Source of the DNA: CAILUF01 sp964505265 | Lineage (GTDB): Bacteria > Pseudomonadota > Alphaproteobacteria > Rickettsiales > UBA1997 | Length of the DNA: 22,597 nt | Direction: 5' to 3' | Assembly: GCA_964505265.1 (NCBI GenBank) | Contig: CAZDGN010000023.1 | Span: 1 to 22,597 of the forward strand | Program-made: the position numbers and the translations under genes | In this document: positions 14,002 to 21,505 of the stretch, in pieces | How the letters are laid out: each line of letters opens with the position of its first letter | Numbering within the stretch: the first letter of the stretch is position 1 | Notes under the pieces: generated by a model | What the model was told of the DNA's origin: nothing | The model's input: only the letters and a program-made list of their open reading frames with translations | The model's database searches: none

Positions 14002-15954
14002 ATGCCCAATATAAGCTCAAAGGATAAATCGGTAATTTTACTTATTGCGGTTTGCCTAGTAATGTTATGGGCGATTGGGTCATCTTTCTTTTATTTTTAC
14101 AATCGAGTTTCTTTTAAATCTTCGCAGATTAACAAATTAAATGAAATTAAAAATGTTGATTGGTTTAATGTTCTTGAGCCAATTAAATCAGATAAATTAA
14201 AACAAAAAATCACTGTTTTTCATTTTTTTAGCTATTCTTCTGTGCAAGATGTACAGGCGATTGCCAATTTAAAAAAAATTCAAGATAAATATCCTAATCT
14301 TTTAACTATAATTGGTGTTCATTATCCGACTTTTGAAAATGAAAAAAATTATTTATCAGTTAAGAAAGCCATAATTCGCAACGAAATTGATTACCCCGTT
14401 ATCAATGATGCAAGTCTTGAACTATCTAAAAAATTTGATGTCAAAAAAAATTCAACTATGCTTTTATTTGGGCTTAATGGCAAGATCTTATATAACTCTA
14501 ATAATTTCGAAGACCTCACTGAATTTTATGAAAAAATCAGCAAAACTATAAGTAAAAATAAGCTATCAATTAATCGCAACGAATTGCCAATTGTTCTTGA
14601 AAAAAACATCAGCATTTCCAATGTTTTAGATGGTGCCAAAAAAATGATTTTTGTTGACAAATTTTTATATAAAAATATTCAATTTCCTGTCTTAATTATT
14701 GCTAATACTGGAAATAACTCAATAATTATTTCCAAATTATCGGGTGAAATTATATACAAAATTGGCTCTGGAATTATTGGGTTCGAAAATGGCGAATTTT
14801 TAAAGGCAAAATTTGCAAAACCGCAATCAATTGCTTATTCTAATAACAAGTTATACATTGCTGACTCTGGAAATCATTCTATTCGTATTGCCGATTTTGA
14901 AACACAAAAAGTTAGCACCTTAGTTGGAAATGGCAATTATGGATCCGCAATTTTATCCAAGAGACTTAATGCTGAAGATGTTGAGCTTAATTATCCAAAT
15001 GATTTAGAATTTTTTCCAGGCAAAAATAGCCTAGTAATTAGTAATTCTGGAACTAATCAAATTCTAGTTTACGATATTGATAAAAAAGATATTGCAGTTT
15101 TGGCGGGCAATTCGCAAAGCGATGATATCGATGGAACTTATCCAAATAACAGTATAAATAATGTAGCTGATATGGCGGTTCACAATAAAAAACTTTATTT
15201 AATACAATCCAAAAATGGACTTATCAAAACCTTAAATATTGATGGCGAGTTAACTACAATCAATGCCAACAATCCTGCAAAATTTCAAAATCCTAGTGCA
15301 ATAATTGCCGATGACTCGGGCCTTTATATTGCCGATAGCTTCAATCACTCCATCAAAAAATTTGATTTAACCAATAATCAAATAACCAAAATAGCTGGAA
15401 ATAATCGCGGTGAAGAAATCGGCGATAGAACTCAATTTGATGAACCTTCTGGGTTGGTGGCTTTTATCGACAAAATTTATGTTTGCGATACCAATAATAA
15501 TCGTATTTTAGTGGTTAATAAGGCTAATGCCACATCATCATTACTTGATATTTTGCCTCAGCAAAAAATCTTAAAAGAAACTTTGGTAGAATATTTACCG
15601 AGACTTGAATCTGGCAAAGATATTAATGTTAAAACTGATCAAGAAATCTCCTTTAAAATTAATATTAAGAGAAATTGGAAAATCAATAATATTGCCCCAA
15701 GTTTCATAAATTTATTGGAGTTGCAAGACAATAATAATGCCAATATCGTTGCCGGCTTTGATTGGAATGATGTTATAGCTAATAAAATTATTTTGCCAAA
15801 AATTGCCAACAAAAAAGATTATTTATTGCAAGGTAAAATTTATTATTGCAAAGATGCCTTAAATTCCTTATGCTATATCAAAAGCTATGAACAAAAAATC
15901 ACAGGTGATGATGCTTCGCAACTTCAGGAAATAACCGTTGATATTGGTCAATAA
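14002..15954 (+). CDS. NHLRC2-like thioredoxin-fold/NHL-repeat membrane protein, cysteine-less
   Basis: The 650-residue protein has one N-terminal transmembrane anchor (about 10-32), placing the rest in the periplasm. Residues about 60-185 form a thioredoxin/TlpA-like domain, and the segments GVHYPTFENE (105-114) and AIIRNEIDYPVIND (123-136) match the NHLRC2 family as I recall it. Where that family has a CCxxC-type redox centre, this protein reads FFSYSSVQD (75-83), so it has no redox cysteines. Four or more NHL repeats follow (about 265-510), with strands such as LYIADSGNHSIR, LYIADSFNHSIK and IYVCDTNNNRIL that build a beta-propeller. A beta-rich C-terminal domain completes the protein. A structural or scaffolding role, not disulfide chemistry, is inferred. 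It sits between hslU and gyrB. Confidence 0.82.
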   Translation: MPNISSKDKSVILLIAVCLVMLWAIGSSFFYFYNRVSFKSSQINKLNEIKNVDWFNVLEPIKSDKLKQKITVFHFFSYSSVQDVQAIANLKKIQDKYPNLLTIIGVHYPTFENEKNYLSVKKAIIRNEIDYPVINDASLELSKKFDVKKNSTMLLFGLNGKILYNSNNFEDLTEFYEKISKTISKNKLSINRNELPIVLEKNISISNVLDGAKKMIFVDKFLYKNIQFPVLIIANTGNNSIIISKLSGEIIYKIGSGIIGFENGEFLKAKFAKPQSIAYSNNKLYIADSGNHSIRIADFETQKVSTLVGNGNYGSAILSKRLNAEDVELNYPNDLEFFPGKNSLVISNSGTNQILVYDIDKKDIAVLAGNSQSDDIDGTYPNNSINNVADMAVHNKKLYLIQSKNGLIKTLNIDGELTTINANNPAKFQNPSAIIADDSGLYIADSFNHSIKKFDLTNNQITKIAGNNRGEEIGDRTQFDEPSGLVAFIDKIYVCDTNNNRILVVNKANATSSLLDILPQQKILKETLVEYLPRLESGKDINVKTDQEISFKINIKRNWKINNIAPSFINLLELQDNNNANIVAGFDWNDVIANKIILPKIANKKDYLLQGKIYYCKDALNSLCYIKSYEQKITGDDASQLQEITVDIGQ

Positions 15955-16045
15955 ATTTCATTTTAAAAGGTTGATATTAAAAAATATAAATGCATAATAA
16001 TATACCAGCTTTTTGCTAATTTTTTAATCACCAACTTTATTTACA

Positions 16046-18496
16046 ATGACTAACAAAAAAGAACAAATTACCGAAGATTTAGAACAAAATGTCCCTCAAG
16101 AATATCTTGCTGATTCCATCAAAGTATTAAAAGGTTTAGAAGCGGTTCGTAAGCGTCCTGGAATGTATATTGGCGACACTGATGATGGTAGCGGTCTTCA
16201 CCATATGGTTTATGAGGTAGTTGATAATGCTATTGATGAAGCCTTGGCAGGCCATTGCGACGAGGTATTTGTAGCTTTAAATCTAGATGGTTCGGTCACG
16301 GTTCGTGATAATGGTCGTGGTATTCCAGTTGATATTCACAAAGAAGAGGGGGTTTCAGCCGCGGAAGTTATTATGACCCAGCTTCATGCTGGCGGTAAGT
16401 TTGACCAAAATTCTTACAAGGTTTCAGGTGGTTTGCACGGTGTTGGTGTATCGGTGGTGAATGCTTTATCTGATTGGCTAGAACTACGAATTTGGCGCGA
16501 AGGCAAAGAGCATTTTATGCGATTTATTCATGGCGTTGCCGAGGCACCACTTAAAATGGTGGGCGAAGCCGGTGGCAAAAAGGGAACTGAGGTCAAATTT
16601 CACCCATCAAATCAAACTTTCAATAATGTTTTAGAATTCAATTATTCTACTCTTGAACAGCGTTTAAGAGAGTTATCATTTTTAAATTCTGGCGTCAAAA
16701 TTATTTTACAAGATTTGCGTGGCGACGACCCTAAGGAGGCAATTTTATTTTATGAAGGCGGAGTTGAGGCCTATGTTAAATTTTTGGATAAAAGTAAAAA
16801 TTCATTGCACCCAACTATCACTCTTAATGCCAATGACAAAACCAGTGGAATCAGTATGGAACTGGCTATGCAATGGAATGATAGTTATCATGAAAATGTT
16901 TTGTGCTTTACCAATAATATTCGTCAAAGAGATGGCGGAACTCACTTAGCTGGAATGAAAGCTGCACTTACTCGCACCATCAATAATTATGCCAGCGACA
17001 ACAAATTATTCAAAAAAGATAAAATTGTTTTAAGTGGCGATGATGTGCGCGAAGGTCTTACTGCAGTGCTTTCAGTTAAGGTTCCTGATCCAAAATTTTC
17101 ATCGCAAACTAAAGATAAATTGGTTTCTTCCGAAGTCAGAACTCATGTTGAAGCTTGGGCAAATGACAAATTAGCTCAATGGTTTGAAGAGCGACCAAAT
17201 GATGCCAGAGCCATTGTTGGCAAGGCAGTAGAGGCTGCTCAAGCTCGTGAAGCCGCCAGAAAAGCCCGAGAATTGACTCGTCGTAAATCTGCTCTTGAAG
17301 TTTCTAGCTTGCCAGGAAAATTAGCGGATTGCCAAGAAAAAGACCCAGCTCAATCGGAAATTTTTATTGTTGAAGGAAATTCAGCGGGTGGTTCCGCCAA
17401 ATCGGGTAGAAATCGTAAGTTTCAAGCTATATTGCCAATTCGTGGAAAAATTTTAAATGTGGAAAGAGCTAGATTCGATAAAATGTTGTCATCAGCAGAA
17501 ATTGGCACTATTATAACAGCGCTTGGCACTGGTATTGGCAATGAAGATTTTGACCCAACCAAAATTCGTTATCACAAAATTATCATTATGGCCGATGCCG
17601 ATGTCGATGGTTCGCATATTCGAACTTTATTGCTGACTTTTTTCTTTCGACATATGCCAAAATTAATTGAGCATGGATATTTATATATCGCCCAACCTCC
17701 GCTTTACAAATTGAAAAAAGGAAGCAGTGAAGTTTATGTCAAAAACGAACAGGCTCTGCAAAATTATATAATTCAAAATGCCAGCACTAATGCAATTTTA
17801 AAATCAAAAGCAGGGGATAGAACTGGAGTGGATTTGCAAGATTTTATTGTGAAATTAACCAAATTTTCGCATTTAATTTCATCGCTAAGTCGAGTAATTT
17901 CTGTGGATATTTCTGAAAATTTAGCGCTGGCTGGGGCATTCGATAAATCCTGGATGCAAAACTCAACTAAAGCCAAAATCTTAGCCAAAAAAATTGAGAA
18001 AATTTTTATGGAAAATGCTGATGAACAAACCACTTGGACCTGCCAAATTTCTAGCGAAGATGATATAGAATTAATTCGCGAAACTCGTGGTGTCAAAACT
18101 GATTTTATTATCAAAAAATCTAATTTTGATTTACCTGAAATTCAAGTTTTGTCGCAATTAATCGAACAAATTGGCGAAGATTTTGCTAGCGAAATTAAAT
18201 TTATTCGTGGCGAAGAAACTAAATTAGCAAATCGCCCAAATAATTTACTCGACATTATTATGGAAGCCGGCAAAAAAGGAGTTTCGATTCAACGCTTCAA
18301 GGGTCTTGGAGAGATGAATGCCGAGCAACTTTGGGAAACTACACTCGACCCAGCAAATAGAACGATTTTACAAGTTAAAATTGACCAATTTGACGAAGCT
18401 GATCAAACCTTTTCGATATTGATGGGCAATGTGGTTGAGCCTCGTCGTGATTTTATTCAAGAAAACGCCCTTAAGGTTATCAATCTTGATGTTTAG
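16046..18496 (+). CDS. gyrB: DNA gyrase subunit B
   Basis: The 816-residue ATPase/TOPRIM subunit works with GyrA to introduce negative supercoils. The GHKL ATP site shows Glu57 and Asn61 (EVVDNAIDEA) and DNGRGIP (88-94). The transducer domain and the TOPRIM acidic residues Glu443 and DADVDG (517-522) follow. The C-terminal QRFKGLGEMN is diagnostic of type IIA B subunits. A roughly 170-residue insert before it matches the longer GyrB of proteobacteria rather than ParE. The quinolone-binding stretch reads EGNSAGGS: Asn445 stands where E. coli GyrB has Asp426, and Arg stands in place of Lys447 (LPIRGK). A 91-base gap precedes it, with a weak TTGATA/TAATAA promoter candidate at 15971-16000. Confidence 0.97.
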   Translation: MTNKKEQITEDLEQNVPQEYLADSIKVLKGLEAVRKRPGMYIGDTDDGSGLHHMVYEVVDNAIDEALAGHCDEVFVALNLDGSVTVRDNGRGIPVDIHKEEGVSAAEVIMTQLHAGGKFDQNSYKVSGGLHGVGVSVVNALSDWLELRIWREGKEHFMRFIHGVAEAPLKMVGEAGGKKGTEVKFHPSNQTFNNVLEFNYSTLEQRLRELSFLNSGVKIILQDLRGDDPKEAILFYEGGVEAYVKFLDKSKNSLHPTITLNANDKTSGISMELAMQWNDSYHENVLCFTNNIRQRDGGTHLAGMKAALTRTINNYASDNKLFKKDKIVLSGDDVREGLTAVLSVKVPDPKFSSQTKDKLVSSEVRTHVEAWANDKLAQWFEERPNDARAIVGKAVEAAQAREAARKARELTRRKSALEVSSLPGKLADCQEKDPAQSEIFIVEGNSAGGSAKSGRNRKFQAILPIRGKILNVERARFDKMLSSAEIGTIITALGTGIGNEDFDPTKIRYHKIIIMADADVDGSHIRTLLLTFFFRHMPKLIEHGYLYIAQPPLYKLKKGSSEVYVKNEQALQNYIIQNASTNAILKSKAGDRTGVDLQDFIVKLTKFSHLISSLSRVISVDISENLALAGAFDKSWMQNSTKAKILAKKIEKIFMENADEQTTWTCQISSEDDIELIRETRGVKTDFIIKKSNFDLPEIQVLSQLIEQIGEDFASEIKFIRGEETKLANRPNNLLDIIMEAGKKGVSIQRFKGLGEMNAEQLWETTLDPANRTILQVKIDQFDEADQTFSILMGNVVEPRRDFIQENALKVINLDV

Positions 18497-18565
18497 TTAT
18501 TGAAAAAAACATAAATTATCGTTGGTTTTTTAATTTTGGTTAATTAGAATTTTTAAAAATTTTTA

Positions 18566-18590
18566 GTAAAAATATTGTAATAATTTTTAC
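18566..18590. repeat. AT-only inverted repeat downstream of gyrB
   Basis: Eight-base arms gtaaaaat/atttttac surround a 9-base loop. A sister copy with longer arms lies at 18871-18896, just before the tRNA-Ser leader. Neither is followed by a T run on the gyrB strand, so I do not call it a terminator; it appears to be part of the duplicated block around tRNA-Ser. Confidence 0.5.
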
Positions 18591-18609
18591 AAAAACAAAA
18601 AACCTTTTT

Positions 18610-18655
18610 AAAATAAATATTAGCCTTCAGCCTTAAACTGAAGACTAAAAATATG
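18610..18655 (+). repeat. 46-bp direct repeat, copy 1 (tRNA-Ser leader)
   Basis: This copy is identical over 46 bases to 18897-18942, 287 bases downstream, where it runs directly into the first base of tRNA-Ser. It contains an 11-base inverted repeat with one mismatch (ttagccttcag / ctgaagactaa) around a 7-base loop. Perfect identity suggests recent duplication or gene conversion. Confidence 0.9.
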
Positions 18656-18676
18656 ATTTTGCGGTGTTAGCCGAGG
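18647..18676 (+). pseudogene. Remnant of tRNA-Ser 5' end, copy 1
   Basis: After the duplicated leader the sequence continues atttt, then gcggtgttagccgagg (18661-18676). This matches the start of tRNA-Ser (gcggtggccgagagg) apart from a two-base insertion and a two-base loss. No anticodon or T arm follows, so it cannot be a working tRNA. Confidence 0.6.
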
Positions 18677-18817
18677 TTTTTTTCGTTAAAAAAATGTGCT
18701 AAATGCACATTTTTAGAAAAAAACGGGATCAGGAGCTTTTGAAAAAAAGCGACGCAATCCCTGAGGTGAAAATCGTCTTCGAAAAAATTACAAAGTAATT
18801 TTTGAGAAAAGCGATTT
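18676..18817. repeat. Three consecutive stem-loops
   Basis: Three hairpins lie end to end. Hairpin A (18676-18724) has a perfect 10-bp core (aaaaatgtgc/gcacattttt, loop taaat) plus an 8-bp outer stem. Hairpin B (18725-18761) pairs gggat with atccc and gctttt with aaaagc. Hairpin C (18770-18817) pairs aaatcg with cgattt and aaaaattac with gtaattttt. No ORF is present. It could be a structured RNA or a palindromic repeat element resembling those of rickettsial genomes. Confidence 0.6.
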
Positions 18818-18832
18818 GAACTAAATAATAAA

Positions 18833-18867
18833 AAAAATATGATTTTGCGGTGATAGCCGAGAGGCTG
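18833..18867 (+). pseudogene. Remnant of tRNA-Ser 5' end, copy 2
   Basis: The sequence gcggtgatagccgagaggctg (18847-18867, 21 bases) repeats the first part of tRNA-Ser, including a run of 12 identical bases (gccgagaggctg), but carries a three-base insertion and then diverges into an AT hairpin. It shares the atatgatttt lead-in with copy 1 rather than with the intact gene. Confidence 0.65.
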
Positions 18868-18896
18868 CCCGTAAAAATTTTTAAATAAATTTTTAC

Positions 18897-18942
18897 AAAA
18901 TAAATATTAGCCTTCAGCCTTAAACTGAAGACTAAAAATATG
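18897..18942 (+). repeat. 46-bp direct repeat, copy 2 (tRNA-Ser leader)
   Basis: This is the second perfect copy of the unit at 18610-18655. Its last base is the first nucleotide of tRNA-Ser, so the repeat is essentially the tRNA leader with its hairpin. Confidence 0.9.
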
Positions 18943-19035
18943 GAGCGGTGGCCGAGAGGCTGAAGGCGTCGGTTTGCTAAACCGATATATGGTTGAAAAG
19001 CTATATCGGGGGTTCGAATCCCCCCCGCTCCGCCA
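18942..19035 (+). tRNA. tRNA-Ser(GCT)
   Basis: A class II tRNA with long variable arm. Acceptor ggagcgg pairs with ccgctcc, the D arm contains gccgagaggc, the anticodon stem tcggt/accga encloses ttgctaa with anticodon GCT, and the variable arm is tatatggttgaaaagctatatcg in part. The T arm contains ggttcgaatcc, followed by discriminator G and an encoded CCA (19033-19035). A strong terminator follows immediately. It borders the accessory region, and tRNA-Ser genes are common integration sites. Confidence 0.96.
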
Positions 19036-19071
19036 TTTAAAAGGACTGGCTTTTAGCCAGTCTTTTTAAAT
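19035..19071 (+). terminator. Intrinsic terminator of tRNA-Ser
   Basis: A 17-bp stem (atttaaaaggactggct with agccagtctttttaaat, one G-U pair) with a three-base loop contains a GC-rich core and ends in a T run. It starts on the last base of the tRNA CCA. Because the stem is symmetrical and flanked by A and T runs, it could act in both directions. Confidence 0.85.
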
Positions 19072-19103
19072 GGGAGAAAGGGTGGATGAGAACCTGGGTT
19101 CGA

Positions 19104-19247
19104 AAATTTTTTTTAGTTTTTGTTAATTGAGCGAAGCGAAATTTATAAAAACTAAAAAATTTCAAGAGAATAAATTTTTGAAAAAAATTTATGAACGCCA
19201 TCCCCCTATGTTAACCCCTTTCACTTGCAGGGGTGTAAGATGTTAAC
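19104..19247. repeat. Inverted repeats and operator-like sites upstream of the AIPR gene
   Basis: Three inverted repeats crowd this gap: 13-bp arms 19109-19121 with 19147-19159, 10-bp arms 19170-19179 with 19183-19192 (loop of 3), and acccct/aggggt (19214-19219, 19229-19234). The last is bracketed by two direct copies of atgttaac (19208-19215 and 19240-19247), 32 bases apart and ending 36 bases before the AIPR ATG. The paired GTTAAC palindromes could be a repressor-binding site. No gene is seen in 19072-19283. Confidence 0.4.
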
Positions 19248-19283
19248 ACCAAATATAAATAATACAAAAAAAACTTATTTTAT

Positions 19284-21185
19284 ATGAATGATAAAAATAA
19301 ATTTTTGGAAATAGTTAGAATTTCTAAGGAAAATTTTGATCCGGATTTTAAGTTACATGAACTACTTCCCAGAATGATTCTTTTGTCATACTTTAACGAA
19401 ATCATTGATGATTATGATGAAGACAATGCAAATGATGATTTAAAGGGTTTAAAAACTAACGATGGTGGACTTGACGCATTTGTTGTAGATGATAATAATA
19501 AAAATATTTATTTATGCCAATTCAAAACAGTTGAGAGTTTAGCTAGAATAAATGATTTCAAAATTGAATCAAAAGACATCTCTTATTTATCTACCTTTTC
19601 AAAAAGGATAAATGATTCTGAATGGGTAAAGGATAAGAATAACCAGTCAATTAAACAAATCGCAAGCGAATATAATGATTTGGTAGATAAAGGCTATAAA
19701 GTTAAAAAATTGTTTTTTGCTTTTTGTTATGAAGAAATAGGTAATAAGAAAGTTAATGAGTTTAAATCGTTAGATATTCAACCAATTTTCTTTGAGGAAA
19801 TATATGAAAAAATTTGCTCTTTTTCCCAAAAAATAAGTGATGAAGATATTAAGGGGGAGTATTTTTTAGAATCTGCAAAATACAAAGAAAGAAAGGGTTC
19901 AAAAGAAATTTATTTTAAATTCCAAAATTTTAGACCCCATGATTCAGATAATAGAGAGAGTTTTGTTGGAATTGTCAGCGCTAGTAGTTTAATCAAAATA
20001 CTTGAAGAAGAAGGAAATAAACTTTTTGAAAATAATGTTAGATATTATTTAGGAAGCTCTTCTGTAAACAAAGAAATGAGAAAAACATTAGTCAAAGAAC
20101 CAGAGAAATTTTATTATTATAACAATGGAATTACCTTGATATGCAATGAAGCAAAGATTCAAAAGAGGGATAGTCACGATGGATACAATGAAAATAATCA
20201 TGAAATTAAATTAACTGATCCACAAATTATCAACGGCGCTCAAACAGTTAATTCTATTTGGAGTGCTTATAAAGAAGATCAAGAGGTAAAAAAGAAAATA
20301 GACAAAGTTGCCATCTTATGCAAGATAATACAAACAAAAAACTCTAAGGACTTTAGAATTGACCTCCAAAGATATACAAATTCCAGCAATCCTGTAAAAG
20401 AAATTGATTTTATATCTAACAATAAAGAACAAAAACTAATAGAAGAATTCTTTAAAGAAAATAAGGTTTTTTATCAAAGGAAGAGAGGCTTAAAAGAGGG
20501 TGATAGTAATAGAATTCAGTGGAAAAAAAAATTTAAAACAAGTCCGAAAGAATTGGCCCAAACTTTGATAGCTTGGGATGGCGAACCTACAAATTCTAAA
20601 AATGATTCTAAATCAGTTTTTGCAATTCATAATGGAGAGTTAACTCAAAAATATTATAAGGTTTTTAGATCCGATAAGGAAACAAAAACAATAAGCAAAG
20701 ATAGTAAAAAGGAAATGCTAGTAGCAAACTTTTTTTATAAAGTTATAAATGAAATGATAAAATCATTTGCTAATTATTATAAAAATAAAGACAAAAATGA
20801 CAAACCTAATTGGTTAACAATTGAAGATAGTTTTATAGAAGGTTGCCATTTTATCACTGAGGGGAAATTTCATATATTATCTTTTATTAAATATATTATT
20901 GATTCACATAACAAAAAAGATGAGATACTAAATTCAAATCCATTTCCAAATCAATTATTTATAGAAAAAATATGTGAGGAATGGATTAGCGACATTATTA
21001 TGGCTTTTGAAAGTGACTATACTCAAGAAAGTGAAAATAATAAAAAAGTAAATTCAAAAACATTTTTTAAAACAAATAAATATTATGAAGCATTTCTAAA
21101 TAACTACAAAAAATATGCTCCTAATCATAAAAAGAGCATTGTTAATTCTTATAAGTGGCCTTCTCATCTAAATTTTAAAAATTAA
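19284..21185 (+). CDS. AIPR-family abortive infection protein with nuclease-like N-terminus
   Basis: The 633-residue protein of the AIPR family (PF10592) is named for abortive phage resistance. The family core is marked by YYYNNGITLIC (277-287) and DPQIINGAQT (312-321). Near the N-terminus, GGLDAF (61-66) followed by YLCQFK (76-81) matches the D...QxK pattern of PD-(D/E)XK (Mrr-like) nucleases, with Asp64, Gln79 and Lys81 as catalytic candidates. There is no signal peptide or membrane segment, so it is cytosolic. All 16 arginines are AGA (12) or AGG (4), whereas neighbouring core genes use many CGN codons, a sign of foreign origin. It stands alone behind tRNA-Ser, with no methylase or toxin partner in view. 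Anti-phage activity is inferred from the family name, and the mechanism is unknown. Confidence 0.85.
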   Translation: MNDKNKFLEIVRISKENFDPDFKLHELLPRMILLSYFNEIIDDYDEDNANDDLKGLKTNDGGLDAFVVDDNNKNIYLCQFKTVESLARINDFKIESKDISYLSTFSKRINDSEWVKDKNNQSIKQIASEYNDLVDKGYKVKKLFFAFCYEEIGNKKVNEFKSLDIQPIFFEEIYEKICSFSQKISDEDIKGEYFLESAKYKERKGSKEIYFKFQNFRPHDSDNRESFVGIVSASSLIKILEEEGNKLFENNVRYYLGSSSVNKEMRKTLVKEPEKFYYYNNGITLICNEAKIQKRDSHDGYNENNHEIKLTDPQIINGAQTVNSIWSAYKEDQEVKKKIDKVAILCKIIQTKNSKDFRIDLQRYTNSSNPVKEIDFISNNKEQKLIEEFFKENKVFYQRKRGLKEGDSNRIQWKKKFKTSPKELAQTLIAWDGEPTNSKNDSKSVFAIHNGELTQKYYKVFRSDKETKTISKDSKKEMLVANFFYKVINEMIKSFANYYKNKDKNDKPNWLTIEDSFIEGCHFITEGKFHILSFIKYIIDSHNKKDEILNSNPFPNQLFIEKICEEWISDIIMAFESDYTQESENNKKVNSKTFFKTNKYYEAFLNNYKKYAPNHKKSIVNSYKWPSHLNFKN

Positions 21186-21207
21186 AAAAAGATACCAGGT
21201 TACTTTC
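21186..21207. repeat. REP-like near-palindrome, left of the RAYT gene
   Basis: aaaaagataccaggttacttt and one further base match, at 19 of 22 positions, the reverse complement of the near-palindrome found three times at 22154-22315. It starts immediately after the AIPR stop codon and about 300 bases from the transposase gene. Confidence 0.65.
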
Positions 21208-21505
21208 TTTCTTGCTTCATAAAATTGGATCTAGATGGTTTTTATCTGAGATTATCTGACCCCTCTCCGCATCGCCAACAAGTTAGCTCTGCGACTCTCC
21301 CGCAAGGGGGGAGCTAGAGCCCGTAAGCGTTGCGAGTGTATTAAAAATTTGTAGGTTTGTAAGCCCTCAAGGGGGGAGATACAACCCGTATGCTTTACAA
21401 GTGATTTTACTAAATGAAGGCTTGTAATCATAATTAAAAAAAACTACCCAATCACTTCCCTAACAATCTCTAAAAAACTTTTCTTAAAATCACTCCTACG
21501 CACAA
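21208..21505. repeat. Gene-free stretch with two degenerate repeat units
   Basis: No ORF is supported. Units at 21302-21345 and 21366-21410 share caagggggga plus a later cccgta and a final a/gagtg, at roughly three-quarters identity, and a third relative lies at 351-399. The first is preceded by a small hairpin (ctctcccgcaaggggggag, 21295-21313). The GC-rich blocks contrast with the surrounding AT-rich DNA. Confidence 0.55.

Noticed and set aside
16046..18496. ParE (topoisomerase IV) instead of GyrB
   Set aside because: Length, the large insert before the QRFKGLGEMN motif and the GRNRKFQAILP stretch fit GyrB better.
18566..18590. Rho-independent terminator of gyrB
   Set aside because: The stem has almost no GC pairs and is not followed by a T run on the gyrB strand.
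18661..18867. Additional tRNA genes upstream of tRNA-Ser
   Set aside because: Only 16-21 bases of the 5' region are present; there is no anticodon arm, T arm or matching acceptor strand.
18942..19035. Integrative element with attL/attR at tRNA-Ser
   Set aside because: I found no second copy of the tRNA 3' end in the window and no integrase gene, so an integration event cannot be claimed.
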